Origin: Paraphaeosphaeria minitans
Lineage: Eukaryota > Ascomycota > Dothideomycetes > Pleosporales > Didymosphaeriaceae
NCBI GenBank assembly: GCA_015832175.1
Contig: WJXW01000006.1
Span: 372,001-436,000, forward strand
Direction of reading: 5' to 3'
Length of the DNA: 64,000 bases
The notes beneath the pieces are model-generated. The model saw only the letters and a program-made list of their open reading frames with translations, was not told where the DNA came from and did no database searches. The position numbers were made by a program, and so were the translations under genes. This document shows positions 13,381-24,250 of this stretch, one piece after another. How positions within the stretch are numbered: position 1 is the first letter of the stretch; every line of letters starts with the position of its first letter.

Positions 13381-15484
13381 AATACAGTCTAGTCGCACGA
13401 TTTAATAAGACAACAACATAGCACTAGAACTAGGAGACTTCCTAGAGGAATCTGTATAAGAAGGAATTACACAATAAGCTACCTAGGAGGATAACTTAGA
13501 ATAGCTTTAATAAGTAGAGGAAGTAACAAATATTAAGGCTATTACCTTAAGAGGAGAGATTGCACAAAAGTACTAAGTAGATAGAGTAAATCTACACAGC
13601 CACCTACCCCCTTCTCTAAAACAGCTAAACACTTATATAGTGTATATAATTACATAATATTACGTAAGTAGCCTTAAAGGTAAAAAGGTAATCTCTTCTT
13701 TTGCTAAAGATTTTAATAACTAGAAAGAAAGAAACTTTAATAAAATTAGTTATATAGTAAGAAGAGAGCTTATCGCTTTTCTTATAAAAGAAGGCTTTAT
13801 TACTACTAATATTATAATAAAAGACACCTATATAAAGAAACTCTTTAGACTATTACAGCTTAACTATAAGCTACAGACCCTTTATATAATAACGCTGTAA
13901 CTATAACCTAAACCACTTCGCACGATCCTAATAATGTAACCTACACTATCTATAGGCAATACATATATATATAGAGCACAGCTAGGGCCTATCCCTATAC
14001 GTGCGAGGACAGAGACACTATATATAGAGCCACACTAGTAGTAGTAGCCTAAAACCTAGACTACTTTTACCTAATAAACTATATTATATAAAGAGGCTAG
14101 ACACTTCTAGTCTCTTTAATAACTAGGAGATTATGCTTATATCTAGCTAGATAAGATTATTCTCTTTTAGAAGGCTTAGAGTAAAGAGAATAACTACACT
14201 AGTAGGCTATATAATATTTTAATAGATAAGGTAAAAGTCTTTAGAGAACTATACTACAGGCTAGGTATACTATAGGACTAGTATGTAAATATCTTTCTAG
14301 GAATCCTTTCTAATCGTGTAAGCACCTACTACCTATATAATATTAGACTAGGACTTCTATAGGATAAATTGTACAACAGACTAAATAGGCACTTTAACAC
14401 TAGTGTTAATTACAATTAGTACTAGATAGACTAGACTACTCTTACTTTTAAACACTATAAAAGGGATAATCTAGCTACTATATCGCACAAGGCCCTAGAA
14501 GTAATAATTAATAAGCTTACTTTAGCCTAAAGAGCTCTTAAATAAGGCTTTAGTAGTAAACTATAACTACACACTACTATTATATAAGCATGCTGCGGCT
14601 ATCCTAACCTTAAATAAGCTATGTTTAACCCTAAAAATATAGTAGAAGGCTTACTTAGCGACCTTTATACGTTACTTTAAGTTACTAAAGATAGGAAGAA
14701 GTTATAGTTCCTTTAAAATAGTGAAGAGGTATACTACACTAATTAATAATATAATAATTCTAATCGCATAAGATAATCTAGCCCCTCTAGAGGCAGGTTA
14801 ACCTTTAGACTAAAAAGAAGGGGCAACTTTAGAAGTTTAAGCTTTTATATAAAGTAGAAATGCTTTATATATTATAAAAAAGGATGCTAGTCTACTAACT
14901 ATTTACTAAGGGATACCTAGTGAGCTAGAAGGTAATATATGTTATTGTATACTAACTTCTATAAATATAAACCCTCTACTATAGATGTATAAGTATATAT
15001 CTTTAACTTTAAAGAAGAGCTAGAGGATAAAGACCATTACACAAAAGAAAAGGAAGATAAACAAGACTAATAAAGTAATAAAGAAGAAGCACAGAAGGCT
15101 ACCTTATACCTCACTTCTACTATATACCTTTATTACATAACTAGGAGCGATCCTTCTATACCTACTTACTAAGACCTAGCGCTAAGTATTGTATTACTTA
15201 ATACTCTACCTTTTATTTACGCATAGGATATATGCCTAGAAAGAGCCTTATTATATAATATAACTCTACTACTATACAAAGGGGTAGAGTAAGAACTAAG
15301 TAGGTTAGCTATTACTGCCTATTTATATAAAAGTAGGTGCAAATAGGACCTCTACTATATAGTAACACTGCACCTACCTTATAACCTATTCTAATAGGGG
15401 AAGGCTAACTATATAGATAGAGAAGGATAGGAAAGAGAAAACGTATAATAGATATAAGCTATTGCACAAAAGAAAAGTTACTAG

Positions 15485-15796
15485 TATCTATATAGTTTAT
15501 TGTATAAATAGCACTAAGTAAAATAGGGGCCTACCTACTTATAGGGACCTGCATAAGGACCTACTACTTAGGTTAGCGCTAAGAGGTAGAGACTTTATAA
15601 GGCCCTGCCTACTTATAAGGACCTGCATAAGGACCCCCTACTTAGGTTAGCGCTAAGAGGCAGAGACTTTATAAGGTCCTTAGTGCCCCTTTGTACGATA
15701 GACTAGACGTAATTAATTAAACCTACTTCTCACCTTTTGTATAATAGTATACTATTAACCCTTAAATGCTTAATTACAGATTAAGCCAAACCAATA
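15485..15796 (+). repeat. 3' LTR of element A1 (312 bp)
   Basis: It starts TATCTATATAG and ends CCAAACCAATA, in direct orientation relative to 12,734-13,045, with dispersed transitions between the two copies. A purine-rich run (about 15,466-15,477) lies shortly before it and could be a remnant polypurine tract. Confidence 0.9.
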
Positions 15797-18139
15797 TAGA
15801 CTGTTATTATAGTACTGACCTCCTAGTATATTTAAGGTGTTTTAGACATTAGGGATCTATTCGCGATATAGATAATATAGGGTACTTCTTTCTCTAATAT
15901 TATAAGTCCTGCTTATCTTACTGTCTAGTAAAATATAGAGTTCTTTCCTACTTCTAAGTCTATAAGAGCTTAAGCCTATATTCCTTTAAGCTATACTAGT
16001 AGCTTAACTAATACTATACTTACTATAGCATTTAATTTAATAAAAGTGTTTTCTTATCTAAGTTTAGGCCTAAAAAAAACATCTATTTATATAGGTTATA
16101 GTTAAGTTCTAGTGCCTAGTATACATTTCTAAGCATCTGCTTCTATTATTATTCTTAAGTACGTGGCTTATATAGATTGTCTTTTTCTTCTTCTTATAAG
16201 GATATTCTTCTATTTTTCTTCCTACAGTTTTTACTATTCCTGTGTACTAGTTAAATTAATAGTTCTATTATTACTTCTTACGTGGGGCAGTTTACAAAGC
16301 TATCTAATTATTTAGCTATATAGTGGTATTTATAGTCTTGGTTTAGATATATATACTAGTATAGTTATATATAGTCTCTGTTAATAAGCATATTATAGTA
16401 TTTATTACCCTTTAGCGTAAACTAAGGAAAGTATTTTACTTATTACTTATTCTAGAGGTGTTTGTTACAGGCTGTAATAAGGCAGTCTATCTATATCTAT
16501 CTATAGCGTAGTTTCTTTCTAGGTTATTCTTTATTCTCCTCTTTTTCTACCTTATATTATGCGTATATTAGTTCTTCGCAATGCGTCCACATATAGAATT
16601 AGTATGTAGGATTTTAGTAGTCTAGATAGTACTTTAGTACATAGTCTAACTTCTTATTTTTATAGAGTTGCATTCCTTTTAGTGCCTAGTAGGGTTCTAT
16701 ATAGTCCTAAACATTTAGTTTATACTTAGGTGACATAAGGTTATCTTCTTCCTACCTACTTTATAAGTAAGGAGTAGGAGATCTTAGTATCTCTTTTATA
16801 TCTTCTGTGTTATAGTATATATTAGAGTTGTCTTCTAGATCTTTATATAGTTATAAGTTAAGTAAATCTAATCGCTTACTTTACTCTAGTGTAACGCGTT
16901 AGTAACTAAATAGCGTTATAATAACTTCCTATTCCTTATTAGGTTCTTAGTCCTTAATAGTTAGTATATTTAACTTAGTTTAATAGACTTTGTTCTTTAA
17001 TCTACAGTTCCTAGCTATGTAGCCTAGTTTGCTATATATAAAGCATTTATAGGTCTTAGTTATTAGTTGTTAACTTTTATTAGAGACGCGTTTATTAGGC
17101 TACTTAGGGCCTATCTTTCCTTCTTTTCTTTTACCTATGTAGTTAAACTAGACATCTTCTATTAGTTTGTATCTCTAGTAGTTCCTTAGCTGTTACTTTT
17201 AGACAATTCTAATAGGGTTCTTATAAACCACTTTTACTAGTTGTCTAAAGCTTATTACTCTAGGGTTTTAGTAGAGCTCTTATTGCAGTAAAAACTATTC
17301 TTTATTAATCCTAATAGTTTCTTTATATAGTTCTTTAAGGTTAGTAATTTGCGCACTACTACGTAAAAGTTCCTTATATAGTTTCTATTTAATTCCTTAT
17401 TTATATATAGCCTAAAGAGATTTATTATCCTAGTTAAGCTGCACAGCGTACTTATAAAACTTAGCTATATACTTAGCTACTAATTATTTCTAAGTTATAG
17501 TTTAAATCTTTACTTTTATAATAAAGTCCTTATTAGTAATTCTAAAAAGTTATTTAAGGTATTTCTTAAAGTTATTATAATCCTTAGTAATATTAACTGC
17601 ATTAGCGTGTTTATTTACGTAATCATTATTATTATTATTATAGTCTATTCCTAGATACTTTTTAAGGTAGAGATAGATTTATAATCCTATATCTCTTTAC
17701 ATGTATATTACTACAAAGATAACTTTTTTCTTATCTTTAAGAGGTTTGTTTAAGTTAAAGAAGTAAAGGTCTAACTAGAGAATCTAGACGTTAGTTTAAG
17801 ATTATTTACTAAAGTAAAGATTAGGTTTATACGCCTTACTACTATCTTTTATAGAAGTAATTTTAGCAGCACCTAAAGCTGTAGAAGAGGTAGGAGTTTA
17901 TAAAGTACTTATATTAAAAGTGTTTAAGATATTAAATCTAAGAGGATAGCTAGTTCTAAAGGGTTAAAGTTAGTTCTTAAGTAGAAGTATTTATAAAAGG
18001 TAGAAAGTTTTATTAATATAATAGTATCTTGTAAAGTGTAATAAATTAATAATTTAGTCTACTAGAATCTAAATAATAGATTAATAAATAGATTAAATAT
18101 AAGTATAAGAAGCTTATTCTTGTGTTCCTATATACTAAG

Positions 18140-18382
18140 TAATCTTACACATTCTAGAATCCTATATATCCTAGAGTCCTATATGTCCTAGAGTTCTATA
18201 CGTCCTAGAGTCCTGTGTGGGCGAGTCCCACGCGTTCTAGAGTTCCTGTACAGGCGAGGCCTGTGCGGTCTTTAGGATCCTTAGGACTTATAACCTATTA
18301 TCTAACTACTTAGTTAGCTAACTCTAGCGGACTAGTAGTCTAATAAGCTTGTGCCCTACCGCTTACGCGCGGCCGGATCCTA
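18140..18382. repeat. GC-richer short tandem repeats and small hairpins at Gypsy-2/Gypsy-3 junction
   Basis: Around 18,150-18,240, units of about 17 bp (TCCTAGAGTCCTATATG and variants) repeat four to five times. They are followed by two small hairpins, TGGGCGAGTCCCA and CAGGCGAGGCCTG, sharing a CGAG loop. The stretch is GC-richer than its surroundings and ends with GGCCGGATCC next to the Gypsy-3 fragment. No gene seen. Confidence 0.65.
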
Positions 18383-19856
18383 ATAACTACTTACTTTATC
18401 CTAGTGTAATACGTTAGTAACTAAATAGCGTTATAATAACTTCCTATTCCTTATTAGGTTCTTAGTCCTTAACAGTTAGTACATTTAACTTAGTTTAATA
18501 GACTTTGTTCTTTAATCTACAGTTCCTAGCTATATAGCCTAGTTTGCCATATATAAAGCATTTATAGGTCTTAGTTATTAGTTATTAACTTCTATTAGAG
18601 ACATATTTATTAGGCTGCTTAGAACCTATCCTTCCTTCTTTTCCTTTACTTATATAGTTAAACTAGATATCTTCTATTAGTTTATATCTCTAGTAGTTCC
18701 TTAGTTATTACTTTTAGATAACTCTAATTAGGTTCTTATAAACCACTTTTACTAGTTACCTAGAGCTTATTACCCTAGGGTTTTAGTAAAACTCCTATTA
18801 TAGTAAGAACTATTCTTTGTTAATTCTAATAGTTTTTTTATATAGTTCTTTAAGGTTAGTAATTCGCGCACTACTACGTAAAGGTTCCTTATATAGTTTC
18901 TATTTAAGTTCTTGTTTATATATATCCTAAAGAGATTTATTATCCTAGTTAAGTTACACAGCGTATCTATAAAACTTAGCTATATACTTAGCTACTAACT
19001 ACTTCTAAGCTATAGTCTAAATCTTTACTTTTGTAATAGAGTTCTTATTAGTAATTCTAAAGAGTCATTTAAGGTATTTCTTAAAGTTATTATAATTCTT
19101 AATAATATTAACTATATTAGCGTGCTTATTTACATAATTATTGTTATTATTATTATAGTCTATTCCTAGGTACTTTTTAAGGTAGGGATAGATTTACAAT
19201 CCTATATCTCCTTATATATATATTACTATAAAGATAACCTTTTTCTTATTATTAAGAGATTTGTCTAAGTTAAAGAAGTAGAGGTGTAACTAGAGAATCT
19301 AAACGTTAGTTTAAAATTATTTACTAAAGTAGAGATTAAGTTTATACGCCTTACTACTATTCTTTATAAGAGTAATTTTAGCGGCACCTAAAGCTATAAA
19401 AGAAGTAGGAGTTTATAAAGTACTTATGTTAAGGGTATTTAAGATGTTAAATCTGAGAGGGTAGCTAGTCCTAAAGGGTTAAGGTTAGTTCTTAGGCAGG
19501 AGTACTTATAGAAGGTAGAAGGTCTTGTTAATACGTTAGTATCTTAACTAAGTGTAATAAGTTTACAATTTAGTTTACTAGAATCTAAACAATAGATTAA
19601 TAAATAGATTAAATACAAGTATAAGAAGCTTATTCTTACGTTTCTATATACTTTAAGTAATTAGTAGACTAATTACTCTAATTAAACTAATTAAGCACTA
19701 ATTAGTTACTTAGTATATTAAGTACTTAGTCTAATTAGTTGTCTTGGCGCTCTAATTACACTAATTAGGTTACGTAACCTCTTGTGCTGTGCCACTCGAA
19801 TAACGAATATAGATATATATAAAGATCCTAGGAGGCCTAGCCTTTAGATCTTAATA
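18383..19856 (-). mobile_element. Gypsy-3: third fragment of the Gypsy-1 family
   Basis: This aligns with Gypsy-1 from about 10,026 to 11,488 in the same orientation, covering gag and the 5' LTR region. The terminal GATCTTAATA matches the Gypsy-1 end with one transition. A palindrome GGTTACGTAACC at 19,768-19,779 corresponds to the Gypsy-1 palindrome. The fragment lacks pol. Confidence 0.85.
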
Positions 19857-20404
19857 GGCAAATATAGGTATACCTAAACTAGACGTTAGATAGGTAATTT
19901 AAGGATTAAAAAGTGTTAGAAAAGTAGTAGTAGTGGCTTTATATATATAGTGCCTATAAGATAAGAGTAATAGTAAGAGATTGTAAGTAAAAACTAGCGC
20001 CTATAGGCAATTCTTATAAGCAAAGCTTAACTATCTAAACAGCTTATATTAAAATAAAGCTACTACTACTATAGTATAAGGTATTAGGCGGGTATTAGCT
20101 TTCCTAAAAAGCTATAGTTATAGTGAATAATACTAGCCACGTATAGCTAGAGACAAAGCGTTGTGTAATAAATAGTATTAGTTTTAAATAGTAATAAGGG
20201 ACCGCGCTAAGCTTAAGTAAAGATTATACTAATAGTAAGCTAAAGGCGTACACTAGGCTATAACTAGAGCGTGTAACTAAAAATAAAACAACGCTTTTAG
20301 CAATGGCTTCTACTTACCTCTATACACACTTTCTATAATATCCTACCTAATATATTCTGCCCAATACTATCCTAATACCTATAATAATAGATAATAGCAA
20401 AAGC
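19857..20404. other. Unassigned AT-rich repeat DNA, left flank of element A2
   Basis: No reading frame or recognised domain. Continuity with 22,758 onward is implied by the shared AAAGC target duplication around element A2, so this is the left part of an older host sequence of unknown nature. Confidence 0.5.
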
Positions 20405-20716
20405 TATTAGTTTGGCTTAATCTACAATTAAGCATTTAAGGGTTAATAGTATACTATTGTACAAAGGGTAAGAAGTAGGTTTAATTAATTACGTCTAGTC
20501 TATTGTATAAAGGGGCACTAAGAACCTTATAAAGTCTCTGCCTCTTGGCGCTAACCTAAGCACGGGGTCCTTATGCAGGTCCTTATAGGTAGGCAGGGCC
20601 TTATAAAGTCTCTACCTCTTAGCGCTAACCTAAGTAGTAGGTCCTGATATAGGTCCTTACAGATAGGTAGGCCCCTATTTCACTTAGTGCTATTTATACA
20701 ATAAACTATATAGACA
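20405..20716 (-). repeat. Left LTR of element A2
   Basis: It starts TATTAGTTTGG and ends ACTATATAGACA, is 312 bp long, and carries two copies of the internal 75-bp unit. Confidence 0.9.
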
Positions 20717-22126
20717 CTAGTAACTTTTCTTTTGTGTAATAGCTTATATCTATTATACGCTTTCCCTTTCTTATCCTTCTCTATCTATATAGTTAGCCTT
20801 CCCCTATTAGAATAGGTTATAAGGTAGGTGCAGTGTTACTATATAGTAGAGGTTCTATTTACACCTCTTTTTATATAAATAGGTAGTAATAGCTAACCTA
20901 CTTAGTTCTTACTCTACCCCTTTGTATAGTAGTAGAGTTATATTATATAATAAGGCTCTTTCTAGGCATATATCCTATGCGTAAATAAAAGGTAGAGTAT
21001 TAAGTAATACAATACTTAGCGCTAGGTCTTAGTAAGTAGGTATAGAAGGATCGCTCCTAGTTATGTAATAAAGGTATATAGTAGAAGTAAAGTATAAGGT
21101 AGCCTTCTATACTTCTTCTTTATTACCCTATTAGTCTTATTTATCTTCCTTCTCTTTTATATAATAGTCTTTATCCTCCAGCTCTTCTTTAAAGTTAAGG
21201 ATAATATTATCTAGCTAAATAGAAGTATAATCTTCTAGTTATTAAAGAGACTAGGAGTGTCTAGCCTCTTTGTACAATATAGTTTAGTAGGCAAAAGCAG
21301 TCTAGGTTTTAAGCTATTGCTACTAGTATAGCTCTACATATAGTGTCTCTGTCCTCGCACGTATAGGGATAGGCCCCAGCTATACTCTATATATATATAT
21401 ATTACCTGCAGATAGTGTAGGTTACATTATTAGGATTGTGCGAAGTAGTTTAGGTTATAGTTATAGCATTATTATGCAAAGGGTCTATAGCTTATAGTTA
21501 AGCTATAACAGTCTAAAGAGTTTCTTTACATAGGTGTCCTTTATTATAATATTAGTAGCAATAAAGCCTTCTTTTATAAGAAAAGCAATAAGCTCTCTTC
21601 TTACTATATAACTAATCTTATTAAAGGTTTTCTCCTTCTAGTTATTAAAATCTTTAGTAAAAGAAAAGATTACTTCTTTACCTTTAAGGCTGCTTACGCG
21701 ATATTACGTAATTATATACACTATATAAGTGTTTAGCTGTTTTAGAGAAGGGGGTAGGTGGCTATATAGATCTACTCTATCTATCTAGTACTTTTATACA
21801 ATCTCTCTTCTTAAAGTAATAGCCTTAATGTTTATTACTTCCTCTACTTATTAAAGCCATATTACTTTATCTTCTTACTAAGAAGGCAGTATTAATTATT
21901 GCGCAACATCTTTAGGTTATAGTTTCTCTAGAAAGTCTTCTAGTCTTAAGGCCATATTATTATTATCTTTCTTAGTTAAGCGACGTGTCTACGTTTAGTT
22001 GTTGCTAGTTTAATTATGCAACGTGTTTACGTTTAGTTGTTACTAGTTTAATTGTGCGATGTGTTTACGTTTAGTTATTACTAGTTTAATCGTGCGATAT
22101 GTTTTTTAGGGTTGTAAATGTGCTTA

Positions 22127-22356
22127 CTATCTCCTTTCTTTTCTATAGAATAGGTTAGACTAGATTATGCGACTCTTTACAAATATGTGTGCTTTATTTC
22201 TACTTATTATATAATCTAAAATTTAATCTCTAGTAAAGGTACTATCTCCTTTCTTTTCTGTAGAATAGCTTAGACTAAATTATACGACTCTTTATAAATA
22301 TGCGCGCTTTATTTCTGCTTATTATATAATCTAAAATTTAATCTCTAGTAAAGGTA
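22127..22356. repeat. 115-bp tandem duplication within element A2
   Basis: Units 22,127-22,241 and 22,242-22,356 both start CTATCTCCTTTCTTTTCT and end CTCTAGTAAAGGTA. They differ by scattered transitions only. Element A1 has a single copy (about 13,125-13,250). Confidence 0.85.
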
Positions 22357-22445
22357 ACAATATAAAGCCTACGCATCTAGCTTATAGGGCGCTTTATCTT
22401 TAGACCTTGCTAGTTTACAGTTAATTAGAATTAACTACTAATTAG

Positions 22446-22757
22446 TGTAGGTTTAGCTTAATCTATAATTAAGTATTTAAGGGTTAATAGTATACTATCG
22501 TGCAAAGGGTAAGAAGTAGGTTTAATTAATTACGTCTAGTCTATTGTACAAAGGGGCACTAAAGACCTTATAAAGTCTCTACCTCTTAGCGCTAACCTAA
22601 GCAGGGGGTCCTTGTGCAGGTCCTTATAGGTAGGCAGGGCCTTATAAAGTTTCTGCCTCTTAGCGCTAACCTAAGTAGTGGGTCCTTATGCAGGTCCCTA
22701 TAGGTAGGCAGGCCCCTATTTCACTCAGTGCTATTTGTACAATAAACTGTACAGACA
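22446..22757 (-). repeat. Right LTR of element A2
   Basis: It starts TGTAGGTTTAGC and ends ACTGTACAGACA, 312 bp. This end keeps more of the unmutated sequence than the left LTR. Confidence 0.9.
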
Positions 22758-24250
22758 AAAGCCCTTATAAGAGATATAAGTAAGATTACGAATATTTAAC
22801 TAATGTAAATATAAAAAAGAATATAGCTCTTTACAATAAAATAGGTCTAGAGCAGCATAAATAAGCTAATATAAAAAATATAGATAATAAGATAAAGTTA
22901 ACATTCTAGAATATAAAGTGTAAACCAGCCTATTAGTATTTAATTAATACTGCTAAAGAAGATTACAAGGAGACTCTAATAAAGTAATTACGTATCTAAT
23001 TTAATAATATTATTACTATATTTTAGTAAGTATATACCCTAAGGTATTAGTAAGTATTAGTCCCTAATACTAATACAGGTTTAAGGAAGGAAAGCTTTAG
23101 CAGTAACTAGTAATTAAGAATAGGGCTTATATTCCTTCTAAGACACTAGAGGAAGAACTCGTTTACTAAGAAGTTTCTTACTTTATCCCTAGCTTCCTAC
23201 CTATTAAAGTGTCTACTACCTAGCCTTAGTTATCTTTAGCTATAGTACCTATTTCTAGTAGTAACAAAGAAGATTAGAAAGATGTAAAAATCTTTTAAAA
23301 GGTATTATTACTTATAATAAAAGACGAACGTAGTAAGGAGAGAAGAATAAGCTTTTTATAGTAGAACTTTATACACTAGAGAGAACTTAGGGCTTATTTA
23401 GGACGGAAATACAGCGTTGTAATTAGGCTAGAAGCCTACTTTTACGAGCGCTAATTAGCTCCTAAAACCTAACGTAACAATATTTTGCTAATTCTAAAGT
23501 AGATATACCTAATTACACTACGACGTACCCCCCTTTCTTTTGCACGCACAGGTAGGCTTAACTATTACTACCTAGTACTAAGAAAACTCTACCACCCTTC
23601 CCTTTCTACTACTTTTAACAAAATATACTTCTACCTTAATAATGCTACCTTCTTTACTAGCACCTATAGCTTACATTCTATTTTTATAATTATTATCTTC
23701 TTTATCTATTACTAGTAACACAGATAATGCCTCTATAACACCTATAAACACTATTATAACAGTTTAATACAGTAATACCCCCCCTAGCACTAAGGCACCT
23801 ATTATACACGATATAGAATTACTTATAAGTAAAGACGTAGCTGCTATATTTATAAGAATAAAGTTAGTGTCTATAAATCGCGTCGCCTTATAGTGCTAAT
23901 ACTATATAGAGATCTCTAGGCATCCCTTCTACCTACCTTTACCTTGCTTAACGTATTTAAACTGCCTTTATATACACTATTAAATCTCCTACTTTAGCAC
24001 GTAATTATAGTACCTATATAAATAAATACTAAGATAGTAGGAGATAGTACTTTACTCCCTCTAGTGTTAAGGTCCTAGTAGCTTATATTTATTAAATACT
24101 ATTTAATTATTATTATATAGTATTAATAGTTTCTGTGATAGGCTAGGGTATAGCCCCAGCCTTTAGAAGGATCTTAAGGAAAGGAACTGCCCTAAAAAAG
24201 TGGACCTACTAAGGAAAACTCTTCTTATAAGCAGCACACCCCCCTATAAA
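22758..24250. other. Unassigned AT-rich repeat DNA
   Basis: This is the right flank of element A2. Conceptual translations are broken by stops and I recognise no domain. It may include the 5' LTR and leader of the downstream Gypsy-4, but no matching repeat was found at the other end. Confidence 0.45.

Larger units (their letters stand above)
12734..15796 (+). mobile_element. Element A1: non-autonomous LTR element with gag-like internal region
   Basis: This is a 3,063-bp element with 312-bp direct terminal repeats and a perfect 5-bp duplication TAGAC (12,729-12,733 and 15,797-15,801). The plus-strand internal region (about 13,400-15,480) is a decayed coding sequence. Its N-terminal half includes SHLPPSLKQLNTYI and FNKISYIVRRELIAFLIKEG. 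A zinc-knuckle remnant at 14,861-14,902 reads CFIYYKKGC, stop, STNY. An acidic stretch follows near 15,000 (EELEDKDHYTKEKED). I saw no RT, RNase H or integrase motif. It resembles gag-only terminal-repeat retrotransposons (TR-GAG). Stops are mostly TAG or TAA, as expected after RIP. Confidence 0.85.
12126..18139 (-). mobile_element. Gypsy-2: second copy of the Gypsy-1 family, split by element A1
   Basis: Bases 12,126-12,733 and 15,797-18,139 align, with dense transitions, to Gypsy-1 from about 8,345 to 11,270 in the same orientation. The copy keeps the start of RT, the protease region and gag on the minus strand. It is interrupted at 12,734-15,796 by a family A element with TAGAC target duplications. 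Similarity to Gypsy-1 ends after the shared TATATACT near 18,139. The copy lacks its RNase H and integrase half. Confidence 0.85.
20405..22757 (-). mobile_element. Element A2: deletion derivative of family A
   Basis: This is a 2,353-bp element with 312-bp LTRs (20,405-20,716 and 22,446-22,757) and a perfect AAAGC duplication (20,400-20,404 and 22,758-22,762). The internal region is the reverse complement of element A1. It lacks the A1 segment corresponding to about 14,160-15,000, including the zinc knuckle, and has gained a 115-bp tandem duplication. No pol domain seen. Heavily RIP-mutated. Confidence 0.88.
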
